Shown here piece by piece: positions 8,714-17,183 of a stretch of 29,531 nucleotides of DNA. Source of the DNA: a virus. The stretch spans positions 1 to 29,531 of IMG/VR virus record IMGVR_UViG_3300013126_000169; one strand, written 5' to 3'. The number at the start of each line of letters is the position of its first letter. Within the stretch, counting starts at the first letter, position 1. The notes below the pieces were generated by a model, which saw only the letters and a list, made by a program, of their open reading frames with translations, had not been told where the DNA came from and made no database searches. Both the position numbers and the translations under genes were made by a program.

Positions 8714-9249
8714 CGCAATGAAACACTAGCGCTTAACGGCAATAATCCTACAAGACTGCGCGTTAACGAGCGTGCTGGAAATTGCGTTCCAACGCTATCC
8801 ATTGCGCTTCTAAATCTAAGCTCAATAGTGGTATCAGAGAATGCGGCGCCAATACCAATATATCTTTCTTCGTAAGTTTTTACTGGAGCAAAATTTGCAT
8901 TAAGCCATTGCGTGGTTAAAACTAATCGGCTAAGCCTATTACCATTGCCCTGTTCAACTAAACGCAGTGCCACTTCTACATTGGGAAATAACACTTGCAA
9001 TAGTGTATTGTCGCCGCCTAAATTGCTAATTGTGCCTTCTGTGCGAAATGGAGCGAAAGAATATAATTGCCCATCGTAAGTCTTGGCTTCGTTGACAAAG
9101 AAATTTTGGTAGCGATGATAGACAGTATTAGGATCGCTGCCAAGAGTGATGGTATCAGCTTGATTCATGCCTGCCAAATTAGCTGCCGTAGCAGCCGTAT
9201 CCGTCATTGCTAGAAGATCAAAATATTGGACAATTCTTAGCGTGGTCAT
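8710..9249 (-). CDS. minor tail protein, lambda L-like by position (179 aa)
   Basis: It lies between the M-like and K-like genes and overlaps both by 4 nt. The sequence (MTTLRIVQYFDLLAMTDTAA..., then NLGGDNTLLQVLFPN and RLSRLVLTTQWLNANF) shows alternating beta-strand character. The C-terminal ATIELRFRSAMD-type segment (TTIELRFRSAMDSVGTQFPA) resembles baseplate hub / DUF2163-like proteins. It lacks the cysteine cluster expected of gpL iron-sulfur domains, since no cysteine is visible in the translation. Role: tail-tip assembly between the distal tail protein and the hub (inference from synteny). Confidence 0.6.
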   Translation of the reverse strand: MTTLRIVQYFDLLAMTDTAATAANLAGMNQADTITLGSDPNTVYHRYQNFFVNEAKTYDGQLYSFAPFRTEGTISNLGGDNTLLQVLFPNVEVALRLVEQGNGNRLSRLVLTTQWLNANFAPVKTYEERYIGIGAAFSDTTIELRFRSAMDSVGTQFPARSLTRSLVGLLPLSASVSLR

Positions 9250-9686
9250 GGTGTAAATTCAGAGCTAAGTTTGACGCTAATTGTGCTTAAATTTCTATAA
9301 GTGCTTTCCACTTGAGGGGCTTCATCATAAAACCAAAGCATTTCAGAAGAACTTCCACTTCCAATGCCAAGTTGTTGCAGCACGATAAATGGCGCTCCAG
9401 CTTTTAACTGCCTGGTTGTATTTGTGCCAGCAGTCAATCCTGCCAATGCTTCATCGGACAATGCAAAGCCTGTGGAATTACCTAGCTGTCCGTGATAATG
9501 GCTGTAAATGGCGGCCAATGCGTCTTCGCTCACGTTTTCAAACACTAGTTCTAACGTGGCCCCATATGGACGATTGCCAAAACTTCTGCGAATAGTCTTT
9601 CCTGATAAAGAACGATAAATTTTTGTTGGATATTCGCCCAGCGTAAAATTACGACGAGTTGGTTTTAATGATGGAAAATTAGCCAT
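9246..9686 (-). CDS. minor tail protein, lambda M-like / distal tail protein (146 aa)
   Basis: The N-terminus MANFPSLKPTRRNFTLGEYP, followed by RSFGNRPYGATLELVFENVS and a C-terminal strand region, matches the pattern of phage minor tail protein M: small, beta-rich, with a conserved FP.L.P..R.y..G motif. It directly follows the tape measure gene with a 5-nt gap, as in lambda, and overlaps the next gene by 4 nt. Role: forms the ring at the distal end of the tail tube (family knowledge). Confidence 0.65.
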   Translation of the reverse strand: MANFPSLKPTRRNFTLGEYPTKIYRSLSGKTIRRSFGNRPYGATLELVFENVSEDALAAIYSHYHGQLGNSTGFALSDEALAGLTAGTNTTRQLKAGAPFIVLQQLGIGSGSSSEMLWFYDEAPQVESTYRNLSTISVKLSSEFTP

Positions 9687-9691
9687 GGTAA

Positions 9692-12600
9692 TTAAATGCC
9701 AATTCTCCGACGAGTGTTAGGACTTTGTTGGATTTTATCAATGGCTAAATTAGCCCCTTGCCGTGCACCATCTTTTGTGGCAAGCTTTCTAGTCTCCATC
9801 ATAGCCTTCTCTAGTTGTTCCCTACTCACATATTCCACGTTGTTAATGGTAGTGGTTTCAAAGTTCATTGATAACATTGGCGATGCGGCACCACCACCAT
9901 TGCCGCTATTGCTCATTTTGTCTCTTACGCTATCGCCTTGCATTTGCACGGGAATAGCGCGACCATCGGGAAGAGGAACAATGGCTTCGTTGTATTTTCC
10001 TTCGCCCACGAGACCAAGCGTAGGGCCTTGGACAATTCCACCATTCGCAAAAGCCCTGAAGCCTCCAGAGGCAATGCCTCCATCGGCAAAGCCGGTGATA
10101 GTACCAGCCCCAAAGCCCGCTGTAGAACTTAAATTGCCGGAAGCCTTGGTTGCTCCTTCAAGACCCATTCCCCCACCCATGCCCGCAAAAATACGAGCAA
10201 TGCCAATTGCCACATAAGTGGCAATCATTTGAGAAGCGGCCTGCATTAAAGCTTGTCCAATAGCATTTAAGAATTGGCTAAATACTTCCTGAGCCGTGGC
10301 AGTGCCTTGCACCATAGAAGCAATGCCTTCAGTCATTAAGGCGCCAAAGGCGCTGCCAATGCCTCCAATGGCGTTTTGAATGCCGCCAAACGTGGCCTGA
10401 AGGCGCATGGATTGCGTTTCCAGCTCAGCCATTTGCCTGGCATGTTCTTGTGTTGCTCCTTTTGCAATTTGGTTTTCATAAGTCTGAGCTGCGCTGCCAT
10501 AAAAACCTGCCATTAAGCCGGTGCCCATGGCTCCAATTTCTCGTTGAGCTTTTGCTACTTCCTCCAACTGAGCCTGTCGCTCTTGAAGGGCAATGCTTTC
10601 AATGGTTAGTTGATTAAACTCTCTAAGTTTTTCATTTAAACTGGCTCGCGCTTTAGTTGCATCGTCAGTTTTAATTTTTCCATCTTTTTCTAAATTATTA
10701 ATGGCTTCAATGCCATAACGCACTTTTTCTTGGGTTTCAAACAATTTTGATTCTTGTTGAATAACCGAATCTGGAAGCCCTTGGGCGATAAGTTCATTTT
10801 TCTTTTGTAATAAAGAATTTTGCAATCTTTGCTCACTAGTGGGCATAATTGCATTTGCATATTCTTCTAAAGCAACTTGTACTTTTTTTGTTGCCTCTGC
10901 TTCTGCTTGTTTTGAAACAGTAGATTGATTTGTTAACGCAATACTACGCTGCTGATCCGCAAGTAAATCGCGGCGTTCGTTTCCTCCAACTTTTCGTGGA
11001 GCACCCACGCGAGCGCCAATAGGCGTCCCCATGGCATTTTGCCCCGGCAACAAAGCGCCAGATTCGCCAGGAGGCACCATGCCTAAACCAGAAGGAGCTG
11101 GGCCTGTTGCACCACCTGTGCGAATAGTTCCGCTTTGCGCCATTTTGACGGCACTAGCCGCCTCTAAAATTTTACTTTGACGCTCTAAATCAATTTCTAC
11201 AATTTTTCTTTCAAAAGCTAATGCTTCTTTTTGAAAACTATTGGCGCGAGCTTCGCGGAAATCATATTCCGCTTTAATTAATTCAATGCGATGTTGATGC
11301 TCTTGTTTAATTCGATCTATTTCGGCTTGCGTATTAGCTTTTGCAAGTTGATCTTCAAGACTATAGTAACCCTCAAGGCTCGATTTGCCGCCTTTGGCAG
11401 TTGTAGCTTCCGCTGCGCCAGGTGCTGCTGGTGTGGGTTGATTTAAACCAATTGCTCTTTGTCTTTGCAATGCCATGGGCAATGCTTGCCTAACATTTTG
11501 CACCACTTGCTGATTGCCGGAAATGGCAGAACCGAACAAACGTCCCACTTCAGAAGTGCCAACTCTTCCAGTTGGCAGTTGAACCCCCAGTAATCCAGCT
11601 TGCTGTCTTAAAGATTCGCTTGGTGCAACCGTTGCGGTAACAGAACTTTTAACTCGTCTCTCTTTCCTTCCAGAACGCAAAATCTGAGTTTGCAATGATT
11701 GCAAGTCTTTAATATTTGCTTGTGCAGTGCCACCTTGCATTTGCAACATTGATACATTACCTGACAATGCTGCATCCCTAATTTGTTGAGATGCATTTTT
11801 TGCATCCTCCGCTGCTTTTTTAGCATTGTCTCCCATTGAAGCAAATGCAGCGCCTAGGCCAACAACTAACGCGGCCAATGCTCCAATACCAGTGGAAACC
11901 AACAATACCCTCAATGCAGTGGTCAATCCAATCACTCCTATTTGAGCCCCGCCAGCACTAATCCCTAAAACGTTAAACGCTGCAGACAACGCCGCAACTG
12001 AAACACTTCCTGCACCAGCCGCTTTGACGGCAATATTCATTAATGTCAACGCGCCCATAACCGTCATCGCAATAATCCTTACAGAAGCAAGGCCAATTGC
12101 AAAACTTGCCAAAACAGTGATTACGCTTGACAAATTAGTTCCCAAAAAAGTCATGACTGGATTGAGAACATTGCCGATAACATTTGCAATATTCATGGCA
12201 ACAGTTGCCGCCTTTCCGATTTCGGAAGTAAAGGCTTGTATGTTTTTTGCTTGTTGAGCAATGGCTGGATCTTTGGCAGCAAGATTTAGCGCTTCTAATC
12301 TTGATTGCAAAGCTGCTACATTTTGTTGGGCAGCGCGAATTTGTTCTGGCTTAGCCCCACCAATTGACAAATCTTTAACGTCTTTTTGTGCAGCGGTTAA
12401 TTGTTTTATTGCCCTATCTTGTTCTCCCATGGCAATTTGTGCGGCCATGGAAAGCTGCTTCAACGCTCCAGATAGAGGCACCAAAATTGCTTGCGCGGCT
12501 GCATTTGCCAAAGGCGCAAAGCTTTCCAGTGTACGTTGAAAATCACCTTGAACAGTATTAAGAAGACCCTGCAATGATTTTCCAGCCGCTTGCGCTCCAG

Positions 12601-14431
12601 TGCCGAAACGATTCATTAATTCATCACTAACCTTGGCAAATACTTCTCTAAAACGTTGACCGACAAACTGACCATCTTCCATGGCCTGGCTAAATTCTTT
12701 TACCGACATCCCAGCCGCTTTAGCAAAAATCGCCAATGCGCCAGGCAGTACATCGCCAAGTTGCCCTTTGAGTTCTTCGCTCATGATTTGGCCTTTGCTT
12801 GCCATTTGGCCAAAGGCATAAATAACTCGCTCAGCCTTATCTGGCGTAAGCTGCAAAGCAGCAGTGGCCGCGCTAATGCCAGTGAAAAGCTTTTCAATGG
12901 AGCCAGAATCGAAGCCCGTGGGCGCCATAGAAGCATATAAACGCACAAAACCTTGACGAGTAGTATCAAGGTTCAAGCCAAAGGCTCGCTGAATATTATC
13001 CACATAAAGCATTTCTTTGGCAAACGTGCCTGTGTCTTGCGTGGCAGTTTGCATGGCATTAGCAAATTGCTGTTGGCTTTTGGCTGCGTTTAAAATTTGG
13101 CCAGGCAAAGAAGTTATAAAAGCAAGACCTTTATATGCAGTGCCATATAGCAACACTTGTTTTGTTGCATTTAAAAATTCGCCACCAATTTCTTTTAACC
13201 CGCCAATTAAAGGAATTGACGAGGCCCTGAAATTTTTTACAGAAGCACTTGCAATGTCAATGGTAGTTTTAAACTTTTCCATTGAACCGCCTGCGCCAAT
13301 AAACGTTGAAGGGCCAAATTTTTCAATTAGCCCTTCAGACGGGAAACCGCCAGGAGGGACAAAGCCACCACCTCCACTTTGTCCCACAAGGGAAGCTCTT
13401 CGCGAAAATTCAAGAAAACTACTAGGAGCACCTCCCCGTCCTATTTGAGAGGCTTTCCTGGAAAAAGCAAGAAAAGAATTTGGATCGACGCTTGATTGAG
13501 CAGGCCGCTGGTAAACGCCAGAAGCCAGTCTTGGCGTATAACCACCACCCTCAGCAGCCCACGGCTCCTTAGAGCCCATGGGGAGCGGACCAATGGGCTC
13601 TGTATACGCACGCCTTCCTTGTGGGCGTTGTGGCCGCATTGCTTGTTTCTCTAAGAATTCAGACCATCCTTTTTTCCATTTTGCCCCAGTTCCAAGATTC
13701 GCACCCCCCGCTTTTGCTAGTTCTGCTTTTAGCAGCGCAACCAATTGCCTTATGTCTGCAACCGCACCAGTCTTGAATTCATTGAAACGTTTTGTAAATC
13801 CATCGTCAAAGCCTTCCGCCGTAAAACGGCCAAGGGCATCAAAAATTTTTGATGGAGAGGCAATTCCAAGGGTTTTTTTAGTGCTAGCAATTAAATCTTT
13901 CCCCAGCATTTCTGCTGCTGAACGAATTTTTGCATTGCCACGTTCTAGTCCATTTAACAAACCTTCAATTGAGTCACGTCCAATACTTCCAAGTGCGGTG
14001 ACCATTTGCTCCCTGGTTTTTCCAAGGGTTTTAGGGTCTAATAATCCCGCTTGAATTGATGCGTTAAATAGTTTCCTAATGTCTTCAACCCCTAACCCTC
14101 CCGCTGGTTTTTTAATTCCCAACTGTCCAGTACCAAGTGGTAACCCACCAGTTGTTTTGGTGCCTACTTTTTGAACGCTCTGCAGGGCTTTAACCAACCT
14201 CCCCGCATTTTTGATTTCGGTCTCTAAATTTGTATTAACTTCAATGCGAAATTGTTTTTTTCCAAAATACTTATTTAAAAGACGATATTGATCCGCGATG
14301 GACTTTTGGTTAATTTTTAAATTAATTGGAGCCGAATAGCCAGCAGCTTCAATGGGAAGGCGGGAAAGTTGCGCCTTGAAATAGGCTAGGTCAAGACTTA
14401 CCTTAAGCTTCAGTTCGGCGTCTTGAGCCAT
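9692..14431 (-). CDS. tape measure protein (1579 aa)
   Basis: This is the longest gene in the window. Residues about 430-620 carry the tape-measure N-terminal-domain family signature, including FGLNLDTTRQGFVRLYASMA and MSEELKGQLGDVLPGALAIF. Residues about 750-870 form hydrophobic, Gly/Ala-rich segments that could span a membrane during DNA ejection. Residues about 1020-1090 are charged and predicted coiled coil (EDQLAKANTQAEIDRIKQEH). The C-terminus has the FADGGIASGGF...LGLVGEGKYNEAIVPLPDGR signature common to tape measure proteins. The start at ATG 14431 (MAQDAELKLKVSLDL) has only a weak GGA upstream. By the usual relation of tape measure length to tail length, a tail well over 200 nm is expected (inference). 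Confidence 0.95.
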   Translation of the reverse strand: MAQDAELKLKVSLDLAYFKAQLSRLPIEAAGYSAPINLKINQKSIADQYRLLNKYFGKKQFRIEVNTNLETEIKNAGRLVKALQSVQKVGTKTTGGLPLGTGQLGIKKPAGGLGVEDIRKLFNASIQAGLLDPKTLGKTREQMVTALGSIGRDSIEGLLNGLERGNAKIRSAAEMLGKDLIASTKKTLGIASPSKIFDALGRFTAEGFDDGFTKRFNEFKTGAVADIRQLVALLKAELAKAGGANLGTGAKWKKGWSEFLEKQAMRPQRPQGRRAYTEPIGPLPMGSKEPWAAEGGGYTPRLASGVYQRPAQSSVDPNSFLAFSRKASQIGRGGAPSSFLEFSRRASLVGQSGGGGFVPPGGFPSEGLIEKFGPSTFIGAGGSMEKFKTTIDIASASVKNFRASSIPLIGGLKEIGGEFLNATKQVLLYGTAYKGLAFITSLPGQILNAAKSQQQFANAMQTATQDTGTFAKEMLYVDNIQRAFGLNLDTTRQGFVRLYASMAPTGFDSGSIEKLFTGISAATAALQLTPDKAERVIYAFGQMASKGQIMSEELKGQLGDVLPGALAIFAKAAGMSVKEFSQAMEDGQFVGQRFREVFAKVSDELMNRFGTGAQAAGKSLQGLLNTVQGDFQRTLESFAPLANAAAQAILVPLSGALKQLSMAAQIAMGEQDRAIKQLTAAQKDVKDLSIGGAKPEQIRAAQQNVAALQSRLEALNLAAKDPAIAQQAKNIQAFTSEIGKAATVAMNIANVIGNVLNPVMTFLGTNLSSVITVLASFAIGLASVRIIAMTVMGALTLMNIAVKAAGAGSVSVAALSAAFNVLGISAGGAQIGVIGLTTALRVLLVSTGIGALAALVVGLGAAFASMGDNAKKAAEDAKNASQQIRDAALSGNVSMLQMQGGTAQANIKDLQSLQTQILRSGRKERRVKSSVTATVAPSESLRQQAGLLGVQLPTGRVGTSEVGRLFGSAISGNQQVVQNVRQALPMALQRQRAIGLNQPTPAAPGAAEATTAKGGKSSLEGYYSLEDQLAKANTQAEIDRIKQEHQHRIELIKAEYDFREARANSFQKEALAFERKIVEIDLERQSKILEAASAVKMAQSGTIRTGGATGPAPSGLGMVPPGESGALLPGQNAMGTPIGARVGAPRKVGGNERRDLLADQQRSIALTNQSTVSKQAEAEATKKVQVALEEYANAIMPTSEQRLQNSLLQKKNELIAQGLPDSVIQQESKLFETQEKVRYGIEAINNLEKDGKIKTDDATKARASLNEKLREFNQLTIESIALQERQAQLEEVAKAQREIGAMGTGLMAGFYGSAAQTYENQIAKGATQEHARQMAELETQSMRLQATFGGIQNAIGGIGSAFGALMTEGIASMVQGTATAQEVFSQFLNAIGQALMQAASQMIATYVAIGIARIFAGMGGGMGLEGATKASGNLSSTAGFGAGTITGFADGGIASGGFRAFANGGIVQGPTLGLVGEGKYNEAIVPLPDGRAIPVQMQGDSVRDKMSNSGNGGGAASPMLSMNFETTTINNVEYVSREQLEKAMMETRKLATKDGARQGANLAIDKIQQSPNTRRRIGI

Positions 14432-14457
14432 CTTGCTTATCCAGATACTTTTCCTTT

Positions 14458-14466
14458 CATTCTATA
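14458..14466 (-). promoter_or_regulatory. candidate intergenic element TATAGAATG (possible -10 box)
   Basis: TATAGAATG on the minus strand, 26 nt upstream of the tape measure start and immediately after the stop of the chaperone extension. It is identical to 4830-4838. The surrounding bases (GGTGAATGAT before, AAAG after) also resemble the sequence around 579-595. The role is not established. Confidence 0.25.
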
Positions 14467-14467
14467 A

Positions 14468-14935
14468 TCATTCACCATTATTACGCCCAGCAAACGCTTT
14501 GATTTCATCAGCCATTAAGGCGATCACTCTTCCATCAATCATCCTGGTCTTCATTAATCTTTGAAGAACAATCAGACTTGCGTCAGTAACGCCACCTTCT
14601 TTTTTAATGCTCTTAGTGTCAAACGGCAAGAAATCTTCGGGCTTAATCTTGCTCTTTTTGCCAGCCATCATGCCAGCAACCATTGTGCCCATCTTGGCAA
14701 TAGCAATGCTCTTGATGTTGTATTTTGTAATATCGTGCTTATCCAAATACAGCAACGCTTTTCTTAAATCAGATATTTTTTGACGCCCAAAATTCTTTGC
14801 CGACCATCTATCGTCTTTAAAGTCTGACGATGAAAGGCGAAAATAAAGCTCGTTCCATGGCGTAAGATTACGCAACGTAGAGCGAGCTTGTGCCTCAGTG
14901 CGTTCTGTTATTGAGGACCATTCCTCTTTGGGGCT
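14468..14935 (-). CDS. tail assembly chaperone extension (GT-type), reached by -1 frameshift
   Basis: This frame is open from the slip site at 14935 to its stop at 14468 but has no ATG or GTG near its beginning; the only early start-like codon is TTG 14875 without a ribosome binding site. Read by a -1 shift it continues the upstream protein as ..AKK-SPKEEWSSITERTEAQARS.., giving a fusion of about 324 residues. This is the lambda gpG/gpGT arrangement: a short chaperone and a minor longer form that binds the tape measure protein and recruits tube subunits. It sits directly before the tape measure gene, as expected. The C-terminal part is basic and alpha-helical (KSKIKPEDFLPFD, RMIDGRVIALMADEIKAF). 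Confidence 0.8.
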   Translation of the reverse strand, partial: SPKEEWSSITERTEAQARSTLRNLTPWNELYFRLSSSDFKDDRWSAKNFGRQKISDLRKALLYLDKHDITKYNIKSIAIAKMGTMVAGMMAGKKSKIKPEDFLPFDTKSIKKEGGVTDASLIVLQRLMKTRMIDGRVIALMADEIKAFAGRNNGE

Positions 14936-15441
14936 TTTTTTGCGCTTGCAGCCTCCTTCGCCTCAGCGTCTTGTTCAGCGGCAATAAATTGCACCATCTT
15001 TGCAATGGCCTTGCGTGGCAATGCTTTGGTGTCGTCCAGTTCCCAATCGTTAAGGTCTTGCCATTCCCCGTCAACCATGCCCTGCCCGCGTGAACGCATG
15101 AAGGCAGTCACCATGCGAGCATTAGTGGCCTCAACGGAGGTGCCGCTGGTAATCATGCTGAGGGTTTCCTCAGTGTAGTCCGCAAGCAATTCAGCTTCAG
15201 TGAGCGTTCCGCCGCCTTGCAGCAATGCAAAAGCTTCGTCAAGGGGAATACTTTTAGCAGAGGCAATGCGCTTAGCCAGTTGTACGGCACGAATGGTGGC
15301 TTGACTTTGAAGCTTGCTAATTTCTTCCTGCTCAATTGCCTCTGCAACCAGCCAGCCACCGTATTTCTTTAGGCGAATGTTAGGTAGAAGATCAAAGAAA
15401 TCTTCAGTCTTCGTTTCCAGAAGGAAGCTGTACTTGCTCAT
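14908..15441 (-). CDS. tail assembly chaperone, lambda G-like (177 aa)
   Basis: The product starts MSKYSFLLETKTEDFFDLLP and is mostly alpha-helical, with an acidic middle (DGEWQDLNDWELDD) and a Lys/Ala tail (AKEAASAKKAPKRNGPQ) carrying the slip site. Its size and place, two genes before the tape measure with a -1 frameshift near its end, are those of gpG-type chaperones. The start at ATG 15441 lies inside the preceding 87-aa gene (38-nt overlap), with no good Shine-Dalgarno sequence, so translation may be coupled. Most ribosomes should make this 177-aa form and a minority the 324-aa fusion. Confidence 0.85.
   Translation of the reverse strand: MSKYSFLLETKTEDFFDLLPNIRLKKYGGWLVAEAIEQEEISKLQSQATIRAVQLAKRIASAKSIPLDEAFALLQGGGTLTEAELLADYTEETLSMITSGTSVEATNARMVTAFMRSRGQGMVDGEWQDLNDWELDDTKALPRKAIAKMVQFIAAEQDAEAKEAASAKKAPKRNGPQ
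14913..14941 (-). other. programmed -1 frameshift signal of the G/GT chaperone pair
   Basis: The slippery heptamer A-AAA-AAA (14941-14935) is in the correct phase: codons GCA-AAA-AAA-GCC. An 8-nt spacer leads to a small hairpin with a 5-bp stem, GAGGA (14926-14922) with TCCTC (14917-14913), and an ATGG loop. The zero frame stops 25 nt downstream of the slip site (TAA 14910-14908), and the -1 frame is open. Confidence 0.8.
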
Positions 15442-15667
15442 GATCTAGCACGTTTAACAATGCATTAAAGACCTTCACTCTTTCGCTGCTAGAGCGAAAT
15501 TCTTTAGGCACTTCAATCAGCATTGAATGATGTTCGTTCGATATTCTAATGGTCTCCTCCCGGCAGGAAATAAGACACAATATGCCCACTTCCAAGGCCG
15601 CGCCATCCAACAAGCAATTAATGGCATGCACGGTTTTGTCCGCGCTCCATAAATAATCAATTTGCAT
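15404..15667 (-). CDS. hypothetical small protein in the neck/tail-completion block (87 aa)
   Basis: The start overlaps the upstream stop as TAATG (15669-15665), which supports translation by coupling. The protein (MQIDYLWSADKTVHAINCLL..., with CLISCREETIRIS) has three cysteines and no signal peptide. I do not recognise a family. Its position between the gp10-like neck gene and the G chaperone is often held by a short tail-chaperone partner or regulator. It overlaps the next gene by 38 nt, which is long for this window, so the end of this protein or the start of the next could be mis-set. Confidence 0.6.
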   Translation of the reverse strand: MQIDYLWSADKTVHAINCLLDGAALEVGILCLISCREETIRISNEHHSMLIEVPKEFRSSSERVKVFNALLNVLDHEQVQLPSGNED

Positions 15668-16113
15668 TAGCCCAACGCTGCTTTAATTCTGCGCTTCAAT
15701 GCTAAACGCACGCTGCTGTTTGCAAACTTCTGTGGGTAGTAAAGCTCATCGGTCCATGGACGGGGAACCAAATTAGTCCCTATTCCTTCATGCACATATA
15801 CGGCATAGGCTCCTCCCGTACTATTCTTTGCGTCCCAGTTCCAAGCCGCCGAAACGCTGTTGGCATTTAAATTAATGTTCACATCTTTTCCACTTTCGTA
15901 CAATGCCCCAAGGTCATAAATATCACGAGTGGTGCCGGCAGTACCGCCATTCTTTCGTTTTGTTTCCCTTGGATAGTACCAAATATTGCTCGTAAACTGA
16001 TTTTCAAAAAAATTATTTACATCTTGCTTGGCCCAAAGTTCAAAAGCCTGGGCAAGTTTTTGCTCCAGAATTCTAGAATTAATAATTTTTCCGCCAACAA
16101 TTGTGCCGCTCAT
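15667..16113 (-). CDS. HK97 gp10-like neck / tail-completion protein (148 aa)
   Basis: The motif pair DIYDLGALYESGKDVNINL (residues about 65-85) and GGAYAVYVHEG followed by VPRPWTDELYY is the pattern of HK97 gp10-type head-tail joining proteins (..D.GaL..S, ..YA.yve.G....RPF). The length fits the family (about 110-160 aa). The start ATG overlaps the upstream stop as ATGA; the end overlaps the 87-aa gene as TAATG. Role: links the head connector to the top of the tail (family knowledge). Confidence 0.65.
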   Translation of the reverse strand: MSGTIVGGKIINSRILEQKLAQAFELWAKQDVNNFFENQFTSNIWYYPRETKRKNGGTAGTTRDIYDLGALYESGKDVNINLNANSVSAAWNWDAKNSTGGAYAVYVHEGIGTNLVPRPWTDELYYPQKFANSSVRLALKRRIKAALG

Positions 16114-16520
16114 GCTTGATAAAGATGGCGAAGAATTAAATCAGGAATGACAAAACGGCAACGCTCATAAGCAATGTCATCACCAGGAAAATATCGAGGC
16201 GTAGAGTCGGGAAAACGCCGTACCATCCTGTCCATAGCCAAAGCCAGCGTATTATCGTTTGTTGTATATTGCACCAAAATCACTTCCCATAGTTGACTCA
16301 CTTTCACCGTCCCTCCCAATGGAGAAGAAGGCGTTAATTCTGGAAACTGGCGCATCGTCACTTCCAGTCCCTTCACTTTCCATTCCTTCGGCACACTCTG
16401 CTGTCCCACCACATACACAGCAGGCAAAGTGGAACCATTAGGCAACGTATAAGTGCCAATCAAATTGGGAGAAGATGAAAGAAGCTCAGTAATAGCTTCC
16501 CTCAATTGCGTAATATTCAT
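16110..16520 (-). CDS. putative tail terminator protein (136 aa)
   Basis: The N-terminal helix MNITQLREAITELLSSSP, followed by beta strands (TLPAVYVVGQQ, SQLWEVILVQYT) and a second helix (LALAMDRMVRRFPDS), fits the alpha/beta layout of lambda gpU-type tail terminators, but I see no diagnostic motif. The placement between major tail protein and gp10-like neck protein is consistent. The start ATG 16520 has an excellent Shine-Dalgarno sequence (GGGAGG, 7 nt from ATG) that is part of the terminator hairpin just upstream, so expression is probably restrained by structure. Confidence 0.45.
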   Translation of the reverse strand: MNITQLREAITELLSSSPNLIGTYTLPNGSTLPAVYVVGQQSVPKEWKVKGLEVTMRQFPELTPSSPLGGTVKVSQLWEVILVQYTTNDNTLALAMDRMVRRFPDSTPRYFPGDDIAYERCRFVIPDLILRHLYQA

Positions 16521-16545
16521 AAAAAAGCCTCCCTATAGGGAGGCT
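16521..16545 (-). terminator. intrinsic terminator after the major tail gene, overlapping the next gene's ribosome binding site
   Basis: On the minus strand an 8-bp stem, AGCCTCCC (16545-16538) with GGGAGGCT (16533-16526) around a TATA loop, is followed by six T. The 3' arm GGGAGG is also the only Shine-Dalgarno candidate for ATG 16520, which begins immediately after the T run. It can therefore act as an attenuator of transcription and as an occluder of translation. Confidence 0.85.
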
Positions 16546-16570
16546 AGCAAGAAAATCAATGGAACAGTGA

Positions 16571-17149
16571 TCAGCTATTAGGAGCAGTCGGGATGATGCT
16601 GCCGTTTTCTTCAGCATTCTGGTGAATGCCAATACGACCACGGCTTTGCAGATCAAAAGTACATTCCACGAGATTATCAGCAGGATAGCTCTCGTTGTAG
16701 TTCATCACGCAAGCCACATAAGCCACGCGATCATAGTAATAGGTGGAGCCGCTCACGCCCAGTTGCTTGTTAATCTCCACGTACACTTCGTGGTTTTTGT
16801 CGTAGCGCGAAGCACTAATGGCTTGGAACGCTTCGTCAAAGCTATTGGGGATGAAGGTGGTGCCATCCACGTCCTTCTGGAAATAAGAAGTGACGGAGGC
16901 AGTTGCAGCAGAGGTGGTAATCACACTATCAGCGAAGCCACCGCCGCCCAGCAGATAGAATTCTTGGTTGCCATCGTTAAAGGCAACAGAGGCAGTAGTA
17001 GTGGCTTGCAAGGTGTAAAGCGTCGGAGCACCGCTCACCGTAAAGGTGGCGCCGCTCTGGGTGATCACAGGACGGGTGGTGCCTGCGATAGAGCCAACGC
17101 GCACAATCACGTCTTGGCTCTTTACCAGTTCAGTGGGATGGTAGAGCAT
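16571..17149 (-). CDS. major tail (tube) protein candidate (192 aa)
   Basis: Size, place (after the head-closure gene and before terminator, neck and chaperone genes) and composition fit a major tail tube protein. The sequence is beta-rich, with a FYLLGGGGFADSVITTS segment, a helix-like FDEAFQAISASRYDKNHEVY stretch, and a C-terminal VECTFDLQSRGRIGI strand. Its codons are visibly more GC-rich than those of neighbours, as are the capsid, cement and scaffold genes, which suggests high expression. GAGG lies 10 nt before ATG 17149. A strong terminator directly after the stop would keep downstream minor proteins low. The alternative tube candidates are the paralogues at 3445-4807. Confidence 0.6.
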   Translation of the reverse strand: MLYHPTELVKSQDVIVRVGSIAGTTRPVITQSGATFTVSGAPTLYTLQATTTASVAFNDGNQEFYLLGGGGFADSVITTSAATASVTSYFQKDVDGTTFIPNSFDEAFQAISASRYDKNHEVYVEINKQLGVSGSTYYYDRVAYVACVMNYNESYPADNLVECTFDLQSRGRIGIHQNAEENGSIIPTAPNS

Positions 17150-17183
17150 GAGAGGAAATCCTCAGCAATGAAAGGGAAAGTGA

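Noticed and set aside
13017-13448. 143-codon plus-strand frame inside the tape measure gene
   Set aside because: Antisense to the tape measure domain, with no ribosome binding site or coherent protein features.
14468-14875. Independent gene starting at TTG 14875
   Set aside because: There is no ribosome binding site, the frame is open back to the slip heptamer, and the lambda G/GT arrangement explains it better.
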